Assembly: GCF_023635005.1 (NCBI RefSeq) | Contig: NZ_JAMLJM010000001.1 | Coordinates: 310,001-374,000 of the forward strand | From: Flavobacterium luminosum | GTDB lineage: Bacteria > Bacteroidota > Bacteroidia > Flavobacteriales > Flavobacteriaceae | DNA length: 64,000 nucleotides | Reading direction: 5' to 3' | Shown here: one piece after another, positions 35,350 through 43,947 of the stretch | Position numbering within the stretch: position 1 is the stretch's first letter | Layout of the letters: every line of letters begins with the position of its first letter | Notes under the pieces: generated by a model | Told to the model about the DNA's origin: nothing | Databases searched by the model: none | The model's input: the letters and a program-made list of their open reading frames with translations, nothing else | Made by a program: the position numbers and the translations under genes

Positions 35350-36975
35350 ATGCTAAAAGGATTTTTTAATGTACCTAAAGCAGTTAATGAACCGGTGAAA
35401 TCATATGCCCCGGGTTCTCCAGAAAGAGAAGCAGTAGCTGCAACTTATAAACAAATGTGGAATTCTCAAATTGAAGTTCCTCTATACATTGGTAACGAAG
35501 AAATTAAAACGGGTGATACAAAAAAAATGTCAGCACCACACGACCACCAACACGTGGTAGGTGTATATCACCAAGCGGATCAAAAATTAATTCAAAAAAC
35601 CATTGACACAGCTTTAGAAGCTCGTAAAAAATGGGCTGCTCTTTCTTGGGAAAACAGAGCTGCAATCTTTTTGAAAGCTGCTGAATTGCTTGCTGGACCT
35701 TACAGAGCAAAAATCAACGCTGCTACCATGATCGCGCAATCGAAAACTATTCACCAAGCCGAAATAGATTCAGCATGTGAACTAATTGACTTCTTACGTT
35801 ATAACGTAGAATTCATGACTCAGATTTATGCGGATCAACCGAAATCGGATTCTAGCATGTGGAACCGTGTAGAATATCGTCCGCTTGAAGGATTTGTGTA
35901 TGCCATTACTCCTTTCAACTTTACCGCTATTTCAGGAAACTTACCTTCAAGTGCTGCACTTATGGGGAATGTTGTAATTTGGAAACCGGCAGCAACACAA
36001 GTATATTCTGCAAATGTAATCATGCAAGTGTTCAAAGAAGCTGGTCTACCGGATGGTGTTATCAACATGGTGATGGGAGATTCAGGTATGGTGACAGAAA
36101 CTTTATTAGCTAGTCCTGATTTTGCTGGTGTTCACTTTACTGGATCTACAGGCGTATTTAATGATATTTGGGCAAAAATCGGAACCAATATCAGCAAGTA
36201 CAAAACCTATCCTAGAATTGTAGGTGAAACAGGTGGAAAAGATTTTATCATCGCTCATCCTTCTGCTAATCCTTTTCAAGTTGCTACAGGTATTTCTCGT
36301 GGTGCCTTCGAATTCCAAGGACAAAAATGTAGTGCCGCTTCTCGTGTTTACGTACCGCAAAGTCTATGGCCAACTGTTAAATCTCAATTAGAGGCTGATT
36401 TAGCTTCAATGAAAATGGGATCTCCTGAAGACATGAGCAACTTTATCACTGCTGTGATTTCTGAAAGTTCTTTCGATAAATTGGCGCGTTACATAGATCA
36501 AGCAAAACAAGATGCTGATGCTGAAGTAATTATTGGTGGAAAATATGATAAATCGAAAGGGTATTTTATAGAGCCAACGGTTATTTTAACTACTAATCCA
36601 AAATACACCACTATGGAAACCGAATTATTTGGACCAGTGGTAACGGTTTATGTGTATGAAGATGCAAAATGGACCGAAACTTTACAATTAGTGGATTCTA
36701 CTTCAGAATATGCTCTAACAGGTGCTGTTTTCAGTCAAGACCGTTATGCTATTGAAGAAGCTACTGTAGCGTTACAAAATGCAGCAGGAAATTTCTACAT
36801 CAACGATAAGCCAACTGGCGCTGTAGTAGGAATGCAACCATTCGGAGGGGCAAGAGGATCTGGAACCAATGATAAAGCGGGTTCTGCTCAAAACTTATTG
36901 CGTTGGGCTTCAGTAAGAACTATCAAAGAAACGTTTGTAACTCCAACAGATTACAGATATCCATTCTTGGGATAA
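35350..36975 (+). CDS. pruA: L-glutamate gamma-semialdehyde dehydrogenase (proline catabolism)
   Basis: 541 residues. It oxidises glutamate semialdehyde (from pyrroline-5-carboxylate) to glutamate with NAD. The catalytic cysteine lies in FEFQGQKCSAASRVYVP and the general-base glutamate in VGETGGKDF. YAITPFNFTAISGNLPSSAALMGN and KPTGAVVGMQPFGGARGSG are typical of the stand-alone pruA type. The PutA proline dehydrogenase is not adjacent. A strong terminator follows and converges with rsmG. Confidence 0.95.
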   Translation: MLKGFFNVPKAVNEPVKSYAPGSPEREAVAATYKQMWNSQIEVPLYIGNEEIKTGDTKKMSAPHDHQHVVGVYHQADQKLIQKTIDTALEARKKWAALSWENRAAIFLKAAELLAGPYRAKINAATMIAQSKTIHQAEIDSACELIDFLRYNVEFMTQIYADQPKSDSSMWNRVEYRPLEGFVYAITPFNFTAISGNLPSSAALMGNVVIWKPAATQVYSANVIMQVFKEAGLPDGVINMVMGDSGMVTETLLASPDFAGVHFTGSTGVFNDIWAKIGTNISKYKTYPRIVGETGGKDFIIAHPSANPFQVATGISRGAFEFQGQKCSAASRVYVPQSLWPTVKSQLEADLASMKMGSPEDMSNFITAVISESSFDKLARYIDQAKQDADAEVIIGGKYDKSKGYFIEPTVILTTNPKYTTMETELFGPVVTVYVYEDAKWTETLQLVDSTSEYALTGAVFSQDRYAIEEATVALQNAAGNFYINDKPTGAVVGMQPFGGARGSGTNDKAGSAQNLLRWASVRTIKETFVTPTDYRYPFLG

Positions 36976-36994
36976 ATTCTAACTCACAATAAAC

Positions 36995-37029
36995 AAAAGA
37001 GGCTGTCTCATTTAGACAGCCTCTTTTTT
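36995..37029. terminator. Bidirectional terminator between pruA and rsmG
   Basis: A perfect 14-bp stem (36995-37008 with 37014-37027, core GAGGCTGTCT / AGACAGCCTC), with A- and T-runs on the two sides. Confidence 0.88.
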
Positions 37030-37657
37030 ATGGTTTAAATTTTAAAGGTAAATGAACTACCTTTTTAGTTTCAAAAAAATCAGGAGCAAAAAAATCTGCA
37101 ATGTTGTATTCAGTTGCCTTAGGAAAATCTTTCAACTCTTCAGTTAAATCTCCTCCTTTAAGGTACAATATTCCATTTTTGAGTTCGTGCTTACTTTGTT
37201 TCTTTATTTTATCTTTTACCCATGACACAAAATCAGGCATGTTGGTCACCGCTCGGCTTACAATAAAATCGAAATCACCTTTTACATTTTCGGCTCTAAT
37301 CTGCTCTGCTTTTACGTTTTTAAGTCCCAAAGCTTCGGCTACAGCTTGAACCACTTTTATTTTCTTAGCAATAACATCAATCAAATAAAATCGAGTTTCA
37401 GGAAAAAGAATAGCTAACGGTATTCCGGGGAAACCGCCTCCTGTCCCAACATCTAAAACAGTTGCTCCTGGTTTAAACGATTGAATTTTTGCGATGGCTA
37501 ACGAATGTAAAACGTGCTTTACATACAATTCATCGATATCTTTTCGAGAAATTACATTGATTTTTGCATTCCAATCTTTGTATAAAACTTCCAATTTTTG
37601 AAATTGCGCTATTTGCACTTCGGATAAATCAGGAAAATACTGTAGTATTTCTTGCAT
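37028..37657 (-). CDS. rsmG: 16S rRNA (guanine-527-N7)-methyltransferase
   Basis: 209 residues, the usual RsmG (GidB) length. The SAM site is TVLDVGTGGGFPGIPLAILFP, with FKYLIDVIAKK-type (YLIDVIAKKIKV) and VSRAVTNMPDFVSWV segments further on. Loss of this enzyme confers low-level streptomycin resistance in other bacteria. A TAATTTTG box at 37679-37672 on the minus strand lies 14 nt before the ATG. It is convergent with pruA. Confidence 0.95.
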   Translation of the reverse strand: MQEILQYFPDLSEVQIAQFQKLEVLYKDWNAKINVISRKDIDELYVKHVLHSLAIAKIQSFKPGATVLDVGTGGGFPGIPLAILFPETRFYLIDVIAKKIKVVQAVAEALGLKNVKAEQIRAENVKGDFDFIVSRAVTNMPDFVSWVKDKIKKQSKHELKNGILYLKGGDLTEELKDFPKATEYNIADFFAPDFFETKKVVHLPLKFKP

Positions 37658-37760
37658 AAACTATTTTTTTGCAAAATTACACATTTTACAGATTAAAATT
37701 TAGTTAATGATTACCAATTGAGTCTTTTAATAATTACATTTGTATTTTATTAAAATTCCC

Positions 37761-38852
37761 ATGAATACAGGACCAACTTTTTCCAGAAATGATTCCATGA
37801 AGTTCTTTAGAACTTTAAATACCCGAGTTAACAATTACTTTAAAGAAAATAATATTGAAAAAACAGGTAATTGGAAATTACATGTAAAAACCATTATCAT
37901 GTTTTCGATTTTCCTAACTCCTTACTTTTTCCTTATTGCAATGGATATGCCGTTTTGGGTGTATTTATTATTGAATATTGTGATTGGTATAGGAATGGCA
38001 GGTGTCGGAATGAATGTGATGCACGATGGGAACCATGGCGCTTATTCTTCTAAATCTTGGGTGAACAAACTAATGGGTGGAAGCATGTATATTTTAGCCG
38101 GTAATGTATACAACTGGCAAGTACAACACAATGTATTGCACCACACGTATACCAACATATTAGGCCATGATGAAGATTTGGAAGCTGGAAGAATTTTAAG
38201 ATTCAGTAAACAAGCAAAATGGTATTCTTTTCACAAGTTTCAACATTATTATTCTATCTTTTTGTATGGCTTATTGACCTTTAATTGGGCTCTTACAACA
38301 GATTTTATACAAATGAAACGTTACCTGAAAAGAAATTTATCTTACGGTGAATTTAAAAGTCCAGTTATTCGTTGGACGACTTTAATCATCACTAAAATCA
38401 TCTATTTCTCTATATGGTTAGTAATCCCTATGATCATGGGAATCACATGGTGGAAAGTAATTTTAGGATTCATTGTAATGCATTACACTGCCGGATTAAT
38501 CCTTAGTGTTGTTTTCCAATTAGCACATGTGGTAACCGAAACCATTAATCCTATTCCTAATGAAGAAGGAGAAATAGAAAACACTTGGGCCATTCACCAA
38601 TTGTACACCACAGCTAATTTTGCACCTAAAAACTGGTTAGTGAATTTCTACACAGGAGGTTTAAACCATCAAATTGAGCACCATATTTTCCCGAATATCA
38701 GTCACATTCATTATTCAAAAATTGGTGAAATTGTAAAACAAACCGCTAAAGAATGTAATCTGCCATACTACGAGTTTGAAACCACTAGAGCAGCAATTCT
38801 TTCTCATTTTTCACATCTTAAAAATTTAGGAAAACAACCTCAACTAACATAA
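37761..38852 (+). CDS. Membrane fatty-acid desaturase (linoleoyl-CoA desaturase-like)
   Basis: 363 residues from the ATG at 37761; the frame opens earlier at a TTG but this ATG is the likely start. The three histidine boxes of membrane desaturases are present: H88DGNH92, H123NVLHH128 and H303QIEHH308. The H/QxxHH third box is typical of front-end (delta-5/6-like) desaturases and the acyl-lipid type common in Flavobacteria. There are four hydrophobic helices but no fused cytochrome b5 domain. It probably introduces a double bond in membrane acyl chains, for example for cold adaptation. Electron donor not known. Confidence 0.9.
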   Translation: MNTGPTFSRNDSMKFFRTLNTRVNNYFKENNIEKTGNWKLHVKTIIMFSIFLTPYFFLIAMDMPFWVYLLLNIVIGIGMAGVGMNVMHDGNHGAYSSKSWVNKLMGGSMYILAGNVYNWQVQHNVLHHTYTNILGHDEDLEAGRILRFSKQAKWYSFHKFQHYYSIFLYGLLTFNWALTTDFIQMKRYLKRNLSYGEFKSPVIRWTTLIITKIIYFSIWLVIPMIMGITWWKVILGFIVMHYTAGLILSVVFQLAHVVTETINPIPNEEGEIENTWAIHQLYTTANFAPKNWLVNFYTGGLNHQIEHHIFPNISHIHYSKIGEIVKQTAKECNLPYYEFETTRAAILSHFSHLKNLGKQPQLT

Positions 38853-38890
38853 TTTTTAAGAGAACAACACACATATTAAATAACAACATC

Positions 38891-40075
38891 ATGAATTTTC
38901 TTTCAGACAGAATCAACAATTTATCCACCTCCCAAACGCTAGCAATGGCAGCTAAAGCCAGAGAATTAAAAGCTCAAGGTAAAGATATAATCAGTTTAAG
39001 TTTAGGAGAACCCGATTTCAACACCCCTGATTTTATTAAAGAAGCTGCAAAAAAAGCGATCGACGAAAATTACAGCACTTACACGCCAGTAGACGGATAT
39101 GTAGAACTGAAAGAAGCCATTTGTAAAAAATTCAAACGTGATAATAATTTAGAGTACACGCCTGCTAATATTGTAGTTTCTACAGGAGCCAAGCAATCTC
39201 TATACAACATTGCTCAAGTAATGATCAATCCAGGAGACGAAGTGATTCTTCCGGCGCCATATTGGGTGAGTTATTACGAAATCATCAAACTTTCAGGAGG
39301 AATTCCTATTGAAGTTCCTACTTCAGTAGAAAGTGATTTTAAAATGACTCCTGAACAACTAGAAGCAGCAATCACACCTAAAACAAAGATGATGTGGTTC
39401 AGTTCCCCTTGTAATCCTTCAGGATCAGTTTACAACCAAGAAGAGCTAACCGCTTTAGCGAAGGTTTTGGAAAAATATCCAAACATTTTTATTGTTTCTG
39501 ATGAAATCTACGAACACATCAACTTTTCAGGAACCTTCTGCAGCATCGCGTCTATACCAGGCATGTTCGACAGAACTATTACTGTTAACGGTGTAGCCAA
39601 AGCATTTGCCATGACCGGTTGGCGAATTGGTTATATTGGCGCTCCTGAATTTATTGCTAAAGCTTGTACAAAAATGCAAGGACAAGTAACGAGCGGAGCT
39701 AACTCGATTGCACAACGTGCTACAATTGCTGCTGTTGAAGCTGATCCGAGTGTATTGAACAATATGGTCTCTGCTTTTAAAAACAGAAGAGATTTAGTAA
39801 TTAGTCTAATGAAAGATATCCCTGGAATTAAATTAAATGTTCCTGAAGGTGCGTTTTATGTATTCCCAGATGTTTCTTATTATTTTGGTAAAACATTAAA
39901 AGGAACTACTATCAATAATGCCGAAGATTTCTCCATGTATCTTTTAGCCGAAGCTAATGTAGCAACCGTAACCGGAGATGCATTTGGAAACCCTAATTGC
40001 CTTCGCCTATCCTATGCGGCTAGCGAAGAACAACTAACGGAAGCTATTCGAAGAATCAAAGTTGCGTTAACATAA
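38891..40075 (+). CDS. PLP-dependent aminotransferase (aspartate aminotransferase, class I)
   Basis: 394 residues. Conserved parts of fold-type I aminotransferases are SLGEPDFNTPDF, SSPCNPSGSVY, IVSDEIYEHINF and the PLP-lysine segment NGVAKAFAMTGWRIGYIGAP, with a C-terminal LRLSYAASEEQL holding the substrate-carboxylate arginine. It most resembles bacterial class Ib aspartate aminotransferases. It probably transfers the amino group between aspartate and 2-oxoglutarate, but aromatic or prephenate substrates are possible. A terminator follows at 40085-40114. Confidence 0.92.
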   Translation: MNFLSDRINNLSTSQTLAMAAKARELKAQGKDIISLSLGEPDFNTPDFIKEAAKKAIDENYSTYTPVDGYVELKEAICKKFKRDNNLEYTPANIVVSTGAKQSLYNIAQVMINPGDEVILPAPYWVSYYEIIKLSGGIPIEVPTSVESDFKMTPEQLEAAITPKTKMMWFSSPCNPSGSVYNQEELTALAKVLEKYPNIFIVSDEIYEHINFSGTFCSIASIPGMFDRTITVNGVAKAFAMTGWRIGYIGAPEFIAKACTKMQGQVTSGANSIAQRATIAAVEADPSVLNNMVSAFKNRRDLVISLMKDIPGIKLNVPEGAFYVFPDVSYYFGKTLKGTTINNAEDFSMYLLAEANVATVTGDAFGNPNCLRLSYAASEEQLTEAIRRIKVALT

Positions 40076-40084
40076 TCTACCATA

Positions 40085-40114
40085 GGCCTCGAGTTCTCTT
40101 GAGGCTTTTTTTTA
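40085..40114 (+). terminator. Terminator after the aminotransferase gene
   Basis: GCCTCGAG pairs with CTTGAGGC (one G-T pair) around a short loop, followed by a run of eight or more T. Confidence 0.8.
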
Positions 40115-40265
40115 TTTTCAACCGGACAACACTTTTAAAATTTGGATGTAGAGTTTTTCTATCATCACAAATAAGCTTGTCTTGCTGGTTACGACAAAAA
40201 CTTCATCAAAAACCAACAACCATAAGGGAAAAAGTATTACTTTTAGTTACTATAAATTCATTGCA

Positions 40266-40418
40266 ATGAAAAGGATTTTACTTATTTTAGTCTCAGGAAT
40301 ATTTTTAATTTCTTGCGGTCCAAAAAGATTAAGATGCGGCCCCAATAGAAAATGTGAACTTCAAAAAGTAAGACATAATAATACCGTAGACAACTTTTCA
40401 AAAACACTTTACTCTTAA
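40266..40418 (+). CDS. Small lipoprotein, 50 residues
   Basis: From the ATG at 40266 it reads MKRILLILVSGIFLISC, a clear lipoprotein signal with the lipid cysteine at 17, followed by a short basic, Cys-containing mature peptide (GPKRLRCGPNRKCELQKV). A longer frame starts at a TTG upstream but adds an improbable hydrophilic extension. The two mature cysteines could form a disulfide or bind metal. It is followed 10 bp later by the DUF6370 gene and then by a Crp-family gene, so it is probably the first gene of that small operon. Function unknown. Confidence 0.65.
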   Translation: MKRILLILVSGIFLISCGPKRLRCGPNRKCELQKVRHNNTVDNFSKTLYS

Positions 40419-40428
40419 ATCAGTCCTT

Positions 40429-40764
40429 ATGAAAAATACAATTGGTCTTTTCTTCATTCTTTTTTCCCTCCCTTTATTCGCCCAAGAAAAAGAAACAAAC
40501 ACCAAAACACAGGTCGTAGACGCTTCTTGCGGACAATGTCAATTTAAAATGGAAGGCCATGGATGCGATTTAGCGGTTAAAATAGACGGCAATGTTTATT
40601 TTGTTGATGGCACCAACATAGATGCTCATGGAGATGCACATGCCGAAGATGGATTTTGCACAACCGTAAGAAAAGCCGAAGTAACAGGTGAAATTGTTGA
40701 AGGTCGTTTTAAAGCAACAACTTTCAAATTAATTGAAAACAAAAACAAACCTAAAAAGAACTAG
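40429..40764 (+). CDS. DUF6370 family secreted protein
   Basis: 111 residues with a signal peptide (MKNTIGLFFILFSLPLFAQ). The mature part contains ASCGQCQFKMEGHGCDLAVK (a CxxC-type pair plus another Cys), several histidines (DAHGDAHAEDGFC) and a C-terminal basic tail. Cys/His content suggests metal or redox chemistry in the periplasm, but this is inference. Members of this family are small, secreted and of unknown function. Its stop overlaps the start of the Crp-family gene (TAGTG at 40762-40766), so they are translationally coupled. Confidence 0.75.
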   Translation: MKNTIGLFFILFSLPLFAQEKETNTKTQVVDASCGQCQFKMEGHGCDLAVKIDGNVYFVDGTNIDAHGDAHAEDGFCTTVRKAEVTGEIVEGRFKATTFKLIENKNKPKKN

Positions 40765-41345
40765 TGAATTTATTACTTGAAAATATAGCCAAACACGTTT
40801 CCCTTACAAAAGAAGAACAAGAACGTGTTTTATCTCTAGTAACTCTTGAGCATTTTAAGTCTAAAAAGATTTTACTGCAAGAAGGTGATATTTGTACACA
40901 TTCTTTTTTCGTCATTAAAGGAATCCTTCGAAGTTATACTATCGATGAGAACGGAGTAGAACACGTAGTAAGTTTTGCTTGTCCCGGCTGGTGGATTGCT
41001 GATATGTACAGTTATTTATCTCAACGTCCTGGACAATTATATATCGAAGTAAATGAAGATGCCGATGTCGTTTTACTTTCGAAAGAAAATCAGGAAAAGC
41101 TATACAAAGAAGTCCCTAAACTAGAGCGTTTTTTCAGAATTTTAATCGAAAATTCATTGGTGGCTAACCAACAGCGACTGATTGACAATATGAGTTTCAC
41201 TGCGGAAGCACGCTATGATAAATTCACAAAAAAGTATAAAGATTTAATCCATTGCCTACCACAAAAACAGATTGCTTCATACATTGGAGTTACTCCAGAG
41301 TTTTTTAGCAAAATGAAAGCCCGTTTGCTAAAAAAACAATCCTAG
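40764..41345 (+). CDS. Crp/Fnr family transcriptional regulator
   Basis: 193 residues beginning with a GTG at 40764 that overlaps the previous stop. The N-terminal cyclic-nucleotide-binding-like beta-roll is at about 10-115 (KKILLQEGDICTHSFFVIKGIL, VSFACPGWWIADMYSYL). A long dimer helix follows, then a C-terminal helix-turn-helix (LPQKQIASYIGVTPEFFSKMKA, about 167-188). No cysteine cluster of the Fnr type is present. Two near-identical palindromes upstream of the next two genes (pirin and YceI) are placed like activator sites, so this protein is the best candidate to bind them. Confidence 0.88.
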   Translation: MNLLLENIAKHVSLTKEEQERVLSLVTLEHFKSKKILLQEGDICTHSFFVIKGILRSYTIDENGVEHVVSFACPGWWIADMYSYLSQRPGQLYIEVNEDADVVLLSKENQEKLYKEVPKLERFFRILIENSLVANQQRLIDNMSFTAEARYDKFTKKYKDLIHCLPQKQIASYIGVTPEFFSKMKARLLKKQS

Positions 41346-41358
41346 GTTTCTTTTATTT

Positions 41359-41404
41359 CTTAATCCAGATTAAGCAGTTCTGCTAAGTTGTAGTTGTAAA
41401 TTTG
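41359..41404 (+). promoter_or_regulatory. Palindromic operator plus -7 box upstream of the pirin gene
   Basis: CTTAATCCAGATTAAG (41359-41374), 16 bp with one off-centre mismatch, then 22 nt, then TAAATTTG (41397-41404, TAnnTTTG). There is no TTG -33 element at the usual spacing. The palindrome centre would sit near -42 relative to the expected start, the classic position for Crp-type class II activation. Confidence 0.7.
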
Positions 41405-41430
41405 TAATATAAATTTAAAACAACTACATC

Positions 41431-42144
41431 ATGGCAAATACAGTCTTACATAAAGCACACACCAGAGGTCATGCTAATCATGGCTGGTTAGACGCGCACC
41501 ACACTTTTAGCTTTGCTAGCTATTTTGATCCTAACAGAATACAATTTGGAGTCTTACGTGTTCTAAACGACGATATCATTGCGCCAGGAATGGGTTTTGG
41601 AACTCATCCACATGACAATATGGAAATTATTACTATTCCTCTTGAAGGAGATTTGGCTCACAAAGATAGCATGGGCAACACCGAAACCATCAAACACGGT
41701 GATGTACAAGTTATGAGTGCAGGTACTGGAATTTTACACAGCGAATTTAATCCTAACCAAGACAAAAGAACTAACCTTTTACAAATTTGGTTATTCCCAA
41801 ATCAAAGAAATGTTTCGCCTCGATACGATCAGATTACACTTAATGTAAGTGAGAGACACAATCGATTACAACAAATCCTTTCTCCAGATTCAAAAGACGA
41901 AGGAACTTGGATCCATCAAGACGCTTGGTTTCATATGGGGAATTTGGATGCTGGTTTTTCGACCCCTTATCAATTCAAAAAAGAAGGAAATGGTTTATAT
42001 GTTTTTGTAATCAAAGGGGACGTAAAAATCGACGATCATGAACTTAACATGAGAGACGGTTTGGGTATCTGGAATACCAATCAAGTTTCCATTACTGCAA
42101 GTAGTGATGCTGAAGTTTTACTCATGGAAATCCCAATGAATTAA
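41431..42144 (+). CDS. Pirin family protein
   Basis: 237 residues, bicupin of the pirin (YhhW-like) family. The N-terminal cupin has the metal ligands in FGTHPHDNMEIIT and ILHSEFNP (three His and one Glu). The second half (DDHELNMRDGLGIWN) is the degenerate cupin. Family members include quercetin 2,3-dioxygenases and redox-responsive regulators, so the reaction is not certain. It carries its own promoter with an operator palindrome at 41359-41374, shared with the yceI-like gene that follows. The two are likely co-regulated by the adjacent Crp-family protein. Confidence 0.92.
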   Translation: MANTVLHKAHTRGHANHGWLDAHHTFSFASYFDPNRIQFGVLRVLNDDIIAPGMGFGTHPHDNMEIITIPLEGDLAHKDSMGNTETIKHGDVQVMSAGTGILHSEFNPNQDKRTNLLQIWLFPNQRNVSPRYDQITLNVSERHNRLQQILSPDSKDEGTWIHQDAWFHMGNLDAGFSTPYQFKKEGNGLYVFVIKGDVKIDDHELNMRDGLGIWNTNQVSITASSDAEVLLMEIPMN

Positions 42145-42160
42145 CAACCACTTTTAATTT

Positions 42161-42206
42161 CTTAATCTAGATTAAGAGCGTCAGATACAAGGCTACAATA
42201 TCTTTG
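42161..42206 (+). promoter_or_regulatory. Palindromic operator plus -7 box upstream of the yceI-like gene
   Basis: CTTAATCTAGATTAAG (42161-42176), a perfect 16-bp palindrome, then exactly 22 nt, then TATCTTTG (42199-42206, TAnnTTTG). No TTG -33 element occurs in the spacer. The same arrangement with the same spacing precedes the pirin gene. Confidence 0.75.
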
Positions 42207-42244
42207 TCTCATCAAAATAAAATAAAATTTTAAAAATAATAATT

Positions 42245-42775
42245 ATGGCAACAACTAAATGGGTAATCGACCCAACACACTCAGAAATAGGATTCAAAGT
42301 AAAACACATGATGTTTACAAACGTTTCAGGTAAATTTGACACTTACGAAGCATCTGTTACTACTGAAGATGATACTTTCACCAACGCTAACATCGAATTC
42401 TCTGCAGACATCAATTCTATAGATACTAGAAATGCTGATCGTGACGGACACCTAAAAAGTGCTGATTTTTTTGATGCTGAAAACTACCCTAAATTGACTT
42501 TCAAAGCTTCTTCACTGAGCAAAGTTGAAGATGGAAATTACGAAATTGCAGGTGATTTAACGATCAAAGGCGTAACAAAATTCGTAAAACTTCCTGCAGA
42601 ATTCAGTGGTTTAATGACTGATCCTTGGGGTAACACTAAAGCAGGTTTAAATATCTACGGAAAAATCAACCGCAAAGACTGGGGACTTAACTGGAACTCT
42701 GCGTTAGAAACTGGTGGTGTTTTAGTAGGTGAAGAAGTAAAATTAGAAATCGAATTACAGCTTTTAAAACAATAA
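42245..42775 (+). CDS. YceI family protein
   Basis: 176 residues of the lipocalin-like YceI family, which binds polyisoprenoid or other amphiphilic molecules. The N-terminal TKWVIDPTHSEIGFKVKHMMF and the middle NADRDGHLKSADFFDAENYPKLTF are diagnostic. There is no signal peptide, so this copy is cytoplasmic. It is preceded by the palindromic operator at 42161-42176 and followed by a long hairpin at 42819-42855. Likely part of the stress-type regulon of the nearby Crp-family regulator. Confidence 0.93.
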   Translation: MATTKWVIDPTHSEIGFKVKHMMFTNVSGKFDTYEASVTTEDDTFTNANIEFSADINSIDTRNADRDGHLKSADFFDAENYPKLTFKASSLSKVEDGNYEIAGDLTIKGVTKFVKLPAEFSGLMTDPWGNTKAGLNIYGKINRKDWGLNWNSALETGGVLVGEEVKLEIELQLLKQ

Positions 42776-42818
42776 ATCCCCCAATAATAGTTTAAGTTTA
42801 GTTTAGTTTATTTCACGA

Positions 42819-42855
42819 ATAACCCTGTATTTTCTTTGTAAAGATACAGGGTTAT
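42819..42855 (+). terminator. Hairpin after the yceI-like gene
   Basis: A perfect 12-bp stem (42819-42830 with 42844-42855, core AACCCTGTA / TACAGGGTT) around a 13-nt loop. The 3' side is CTATTTGAG, only weakly T-rich. Confidence 0.65.
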
Positions 42856-42995
42856 CTATTTGAGAGAAACCCTAAAAAAGCCCATCTAAAAAGACAACAC
42901 AACATTAAAAAACACAAGAATTGAGCACCAGAAAACTACACATAACTTGCTCTAAAAAAATTACTATTTTTGTACACTAAACTAAATCAAATAAA

Positions 42996-43865
42996 ATGAA
43001 AGCATACGTTTTCCCTGGACAAGGTGCACAATTCACCGGAATGGGTAAAGATTTATACGAAAGTTCAGCTATAGCCAAAGAACTTTTCGAAAAAGCCAAT
43101 GAGATTTTAGGCTTCCGCATTACCAATATTATGTTTGAAGGAACTGCAGAACAGTTAAAAGAAACAAAAGTTACTCAACCAGCTGTTTTTCTTCACTCAG
43201 TAATCTTAGCCAAAGTTCTAGATATAAAACCTGATATGGTAGCCGGTCATTCATTAGGAGAATTTTCTGCTTTAGTAGCTAACGGAGCCTTATCTTTTGA
43301 AGACGGTTTAAAACTAGTTTCACAACGTGCTTTGGCAATGCAAAAGGCTTGCGAAATTACACCTTCTACTATGGCTGCCGTTTTAAATTTAGACGATAAA
43401 ATCGTAGAAGACATTTGTGCTTCCATTGATGGTGTAGTAGTGGCTGCAAATTACAACTGCCCTGGACAATTGGTAATTTCTGGAGAATTGAAAGCGGTTG
43501 AAGAAGCTTGTGAAAAAATGAAAGAGGCCGGTGCGAAACGTGCTTTAATTCTGCCTGTAGGAGGCGCTTTTCACTCTCCTATGATGGAACCTGCTAGAGA
43601 AGAATTAGCCGCTGCCATTGAAGCCACTACATTTTCTCAACCAACTTGTCCGGTATACCAAAATGTAACAGCAGCTGCAGTTTCTGATCCTACTGAAATC
43701 AAAAAAAATCTAATTGCACAATTAACTGGTGCTGTTAGATGGACACAATCTGTTAACCAAATGATTGCTGATGGCGCTACAAGTTTCACAGAAGTTGGCC
43801 CAGGAAAAGTACTCGTTGGCTTAGTAAACAAAATCAATAAAGAAGTAGAAACTATTTCTGCATAA
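42996..43865 (+). CDS. fabD: Malonyl-CoA:ACP transacylase
   Basis: 289 residues. It transfers malonyl from CoA to acyl carrier protein for fatty-acid synthesis. The N-terminal oxyanion segment is FPGQGAQFTGMG. The nucleophile serine is in VAGHSLGEFSALV, and the catalytic histidine in GGAFHSPMMEPA. The C-terminal TEVGPGKVLVGLV is conserved. A TATTTTTG -7 box is at 42965-42972. Other fab genes are not adjacent. It is followed by a terminator at 43886-43919. Confidence 0.96.
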   Translation: MKAYVFPGQGAQFTGMGKDLYESSAIAKELFEKANEILGFRITNIMFEGTAEQLKETKVTQPAVFLHSVILAKVLDIKPDMVAGHSLGEFSALVANGALSFEDGLKLVSQRALAMQKACEITPSTMAAVLNLDDKIVEDICASIDGVVVAANYNCPGQLVISGELKAVEEACEKMKEAGAKRALILPVGGAFHSPMMEPAREELAAAIEATTFSQPTCPVYQNVTAAAVSDPTEIKKNLIAQLTGAVRWTQSVNQMIADGATSFTEVGPGKVLVGLVNKINKEVETISA

Positions 43866-43885
43866 ATTGAAACAATAACCATAGA

Positions 43886-43919
43886 AACTCCAAGTCCCCT
43901 CTCTTGGAGTTTTTTTTAT
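43886..43919 (+). terminator. Terminator after fabD
   Basis: Stem AACTCCAAG / CTTGGAGTT (43886-43894 with 43903-43911) followed by a T-run. Confidence 0.85.
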
Positions 43920-43921
43920 AA

Positions 43922-43929
43922 TATCTTTG
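43922..43929 (+). promoter_or_regulatory. -7 box of the HipA-like kinase / DUF3037 pair
   Basis: TATCTTTG matches TAnnTTTG, 18 nt before the ATG at 43948 and just after the fabD terminator. Confidence 0.5.
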
Positions 43930-43947
43930 CCATAGAAGAATTCTATC

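Noticed and set aside
40182..40265. N-terminal extension of the small lipoprotein from a TTG
   Set aside because: The extension is hydrophilic and would bury the lipoprotein signal; the ATG at 40266 gives a normal lipobox.
42781..42812. GTTTA repeats after the yceI-like gene as a regulatory repeat
   Set aside because: Only a few short, imperfect copies in an AT-rich spacer; this is expected by chance.
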